Of a DNA stretch of 64,000 nt, positions 61,899 to 64,000 are shown one piece after another. The translations under genes and the position numbers were made by a program. Numbering within the stretch: position 1 is the first letter of the stretch; each line of letters starts with the position of its first letter. This DNA is from Bacteriovoracaceae bacterium UBA6144 (GTDB taxonomy: Bacteria; Bdellovibrionota; Bacteriovoracia; Bacteriovoracales; Bacteriovoracaceae), in NCBI GenBank assembly GCA_002435705.1, contig DIVA01000093.1, positions 1-64,000 of the forward strand, in the 5' to 3' direction. The notes beneath the pieces were generated by a model, which saw only the letters and a program-made list of their open reading frames with translations, had not been told where the DNA came from and ran no database searches.

Positions 61899-62805
61899 GT
61901 GAACTTTCAAAGGCCCGCAGGGCTTGCTTCAGGAATAAGAGACATTTTTTTGGAGCTTCTGCGTGAAGAGGAAGCATTGTTAAAAAATGTGAGGCCTCCA
62001 CACAACGAATGAGTTTTAGGTTTAAGTTAAATTGTTGGGCGAGGTTGGTAAATTCAGATTTGTACGCCGGCTTGAAACCTTCTAAGGTCTCAGCATGGTT
62101 AATGAAGTCATAACCACCAAAAAAGCATTGAGAAAGTTTAGCAAAATCATAATAGGGGCTCATGAAATGATCCTTATCCTTGTTGCCGCGGGGATCGATG
62201 AGAAATAGTTTTCCATCTTCTAGAATAATGTTCGAAAGACAAAGATCGCCGTGACCAAAGAAAAGATCTTCTGCGTCGGAGTGATTGCTTAGTTTTTGCA
62301 TTTGAAGTTGTATAGCTTGAGCGAATTCAAAAAAATGAGAAAAGTTATGAAGACTTATGATTTCATTAAGGGCAGTGACATTGGATAAATTAGAGATTCT
62401 AGGAATCCTTTCTAGGTCTCGTATTTTAATGAAATCTATAAGTGCGATATTTTTCGCAATGGCAGCCTTCTTTGGGATATCAATAAAAAATTTTTCTAGC
62501 AGATGAATCAGTCGTTTAAAGTAGTCAGATTTTTCAGAGTCATCTTCAGCGTAAACGAAGTAGACACTCGCATCATAGTCTTTGATTTTTTTTATCTTAT
62601 ACCCAGTCGTCCATCTTCCTTTATTTGAAACACCCAAGAAGCTTGGGAAGTAGGCATTCATTGATTGGGGTAATTGTTGATAGAATTCAATTTCAGAAAG
62701 TATCTTTTGTTCTGAAATTGAACTTTTTATATAATAGTCTCCACAGTCAAGAAGGTCATTACCATCACGAGGCATGGTTTTTCTGTATCCACTCTTTAGC
62801 TTCAT
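61891..62805 (-). CDS. APH/choline-kinase-like phosphotransferase
   Basis: The 304-residue protein has the kinase core FGHGDLCLSNIIL (Brenner motif HGDLxxxN, about 196-208) and LFLIDPRG with the metal Asp, then YYDFAKLSQ, as in aminoglycoside phosphotransferase and choline/ethanolamine kinases. It is coupled to the nucleotidyltransferase-HAD gene (ATGA). It probably phosphorylates a sugar or small alcohol for activation by the next enzyme. Confidence 0.8.
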   Translation of the reverse strand: MKLKSGYRKTMPRDGNDLLDCGDYYIKSSISEQKILSEIEFYQQLPQSMNAYFPSFLGVSNKGRWTTGYKIKKIKDYDASVYFVYAEDDSEKSDYFKRLIHLLEKFFIDIPKKAAIAKNIALIDFIKIRDLERIPRISNLSNVTALNEIISLHNFSHFFEFAQAIQLQMQKLSNHSDAEDLFFGHGDLCLSNIILEDGKLFLIDPRGNKDKDHFMSPYYDFAKLSQCFFGGYDFINHAETLEGFKPAYKSEFTNLAQQFNLNLKLIRCVEASHFLTMLPLHAEAPKKCLLFLKQALRAFESSHD

Positions 62806-63941
62806 TTCGTCAGCTCGATAAGTTCTTCATAGCTCGAGTTTACAAATTCTTGAGGTCTTATCGCCTTGTCATCAATATAAAAGGAATTTTGGGCATAGGG
62901 TTTTCCAAAGCGGATCCCATCATAGGGAACCTTGTGACGTTCTAGCCACTTCAGTGTGACAGCGCCGATGTTGCCAATAACAAGGGACTCATCGCCATGC
63001 TGAGTCTGCATATTTCGAGCAGTATAAATAATAATTTTGAATCCAAATCTTTTGTAATGCCTAATCTTCTCAATGACATCCAGCCTTGGTCTCTTCTTGT
63101 CGTAGCTGAGCTCTTTATCATCAATAGTAAGAGTGTTATCCAGATCGACCACAACGGTACCCGGTGGGTTGTCGTGAAGAAGCTGTTTAAGGTTCACATT
63201 CCAGTATTTATTTACTTGCTCAGGTGTTCCAAATGGCAGAAACAGATCACAGCCCACAACCTTGAAACGGTGACCCTGTTGAATAAGATGGTCGTAGAGA
63301 GCCGATACGTAGATCTCTTTTTGTGTATTGGCTTTATTTAGCAAAGCTTTTGCATGCTTAATAAAAAAATGAGTTTTACTAAAATAATAAAGTCCGACCG
63401 TTGCATTCTTTGAAATGATCTTCTTCTCGGCTATAGCTGTCGCGATATTAAACTTATCTGTTTTGACAAATGACCAAGCACTACCTGAAGCCTGAGCACA
63501 AGGGATGAGACCATCGAGCTCACCACTCTCTCTTAATGCAAATAAAAACTCAGAAGACTTAAAGTAGGTATCACAATTCCAGATCGCAAGCCCGTGGTCT
63601 CTACGAAAGTATTTTTGCGCCGCCAAAGCTGTTTCCAATTGGCCACTGGTTGGCTTTAGAAGTTCGATAAAAACAATCTTGATCCACGGATAAATAATGA
63701 TGAGTTTACTGGATAGATGTTTTGTGAGCTGATCTTCCTTTCTTGTGATGATGATAAGTTGATCTCCTGGAAGTAGCTCCAGGGAACTGATTGATCTCTC
63801 GATCATTGTCGAGCCCAATAGATTTAGCATAGGCTTGGGTTTGAGAATTGTGTTTTGCTTGAAGCGCTCAGACTTTCCAGCCGCACACACAACCCAATCA
63901 ATGCCTGATCGTTTAACTATTTTATTTCGTGCTCTTTTCAT
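62802..63941 (-). CDS. Fused nucleotidyltransferase and HAD phosphatase
   Basis: The 379-residue protein has an N-terminal nucleotidyltransferase domain (about 14-240) with VVCAAGKSERFKQN and LKPKPMLNLLGSTMIERSI, and a C-terminal HAD domain (about 260-375) with motif I VVDLDNTLT, motif II IIYTARN and a late YIDDKAI. This could make an NDP-activated sugar or alcohol and dephosphorylate an intermediate. It begins the minus-strand run with the kinase, GT2 and rlmH genes. GAG precedes the ATG, and the 59 bases upstream are AT-rich. Confidence 0.82.
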   Translation of the reverse strand: MKRARNKIVKRSGIDWVVCAAGKSERFKQNTILKPKPMLNLLGSTMIERSISSLELLPGDQLIIITRKEDQLTKHLSSKLIIIYPWIKIVFIELLKPTSGQLETALAAQKYFRRDHGLAIWNCDTYFKSSEFLFALRESGELDGLIPCAQASGSAWSFVKTDKFNIATAIAEKKIISKNATVGLYYFSKTHFFIKHAKALLNKANTQKEIYVSALYDHLIQQGHRFKVVGCDLFLPFGTPEQVNKYWNVNLKQLLHDNPPGTVVVDLDNTLTIDDKELSYDKKRPRLDVIEKIRHYKRFGFKIIIYTARNMQTQHGDESLVIGNIGAVTLKWLERHKVPYDGIRFGKPYAQNSFYIDDKAIRPQEFVNSSYEELIELTK

Positions 63942-64000
63942 AAAATCTCGTTAGTCATTTAATTTTAGTATAAAATAATATTTTTTGAGATTTTATTTAT

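Noticed and set aside
1..64000. CRISPR arrays, insertion sequences or rRNA genes
   Set aside because: No regularly spaced direct repeats, transposase genes with terminal repeats or rRNA sequence were seen on reading through.

Overview
The window is a gene-dense stretch (no gene-free gap above about 275 bases) of moderate GC content from a Gram-negative (diderm) chromosome. Many lipoproteins, outer-membrane barrels and signal peptides are present, together with housekeeping genes (nadA, pfkA, gpmI, rlmH, trmO, a glutamate-type dehydrogenase, tRNA-His). Large beta-propeller lipoproteins, HD-GYP, PrkA, a methylated-lipid locus and a non-flagellar MotAB operon would fit the Bdellovibrionota/Oligoflexia or Myxococcota. 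This placement is inferred from gene content, not from a marker-gene search. I see no insertion sequence, prophage, CRISPR array or rRNA.

Layout. 0-5 kb: a secreted PD40/Kelch propeller protein, a CorA transporter, a short-chain dehydrogenase with free-Met-sulfoxide reductase, and small membrane proteins. 4.9-18.5 kb: phenylalanine hydroxylase, then the most unusual region, all on the minus strand. One module encodes a PEGA/TPR lipoprotein, a MotA-like and a MotB-like stator, a protein that looks like the FliF C-terminus joined to FliG, an outer-membrane barrel and a 1249-residue NHL-propeller lipoprotein. A sister module upstream encodes a TPR-LysM lipoprotein, a barrel and an 866-residue lipoprotein. 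I read this as a candidate ion-driven trans-envelope motor without flagellar parts. 18.7-24.8 kb: a lipid-modification locus with two Cfa-type methyltransferases, a COG2907-type flavoprotein, DUF1365, DUF1295 and an NTF2-like protein. 24.9-29.4 kb: a plus-strand run from trmO to a DUF374 acyltransferase.

29.4-38 kb: regulators (Crp-type, OmpR-type, HD-GYP), two FMN reductases, a TlpA-like protein, a double cupin, tRNA-His, and several genes whose -10 boxes abut the start codon, suggesting leaderless transcripts. 38-47 kb: an RluA synthase, PrkA kinase, two enzyme-fold proteins that have lost their catalytic residues (an FGE-like protein and a 5'-nucleotidase-like lipoprotein), and a cysteine desulfurase paired with nadA. 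47-52 kb: a chromosomal ParA/ParB pair, hemerythrin, glutamate-type dehydrogenase and secreted unknowns.

52-64 kb: surface-polysaccharide and carbamoylation genes (GT-C membrane protein, NodU/CmcH carbamoyltransferase with SxtJ, DUF5989 and SGNH partners, GT2, APH-type kinase, nucleotidyltransferase-HAD fusion) interleaved with gpmI-pfkA and rlmH, plus a stand-alone ComM N-terminal-like domain. Start codons were revised where a ribosome binding site or signal peptide argued for it. These choices are stated per gene.
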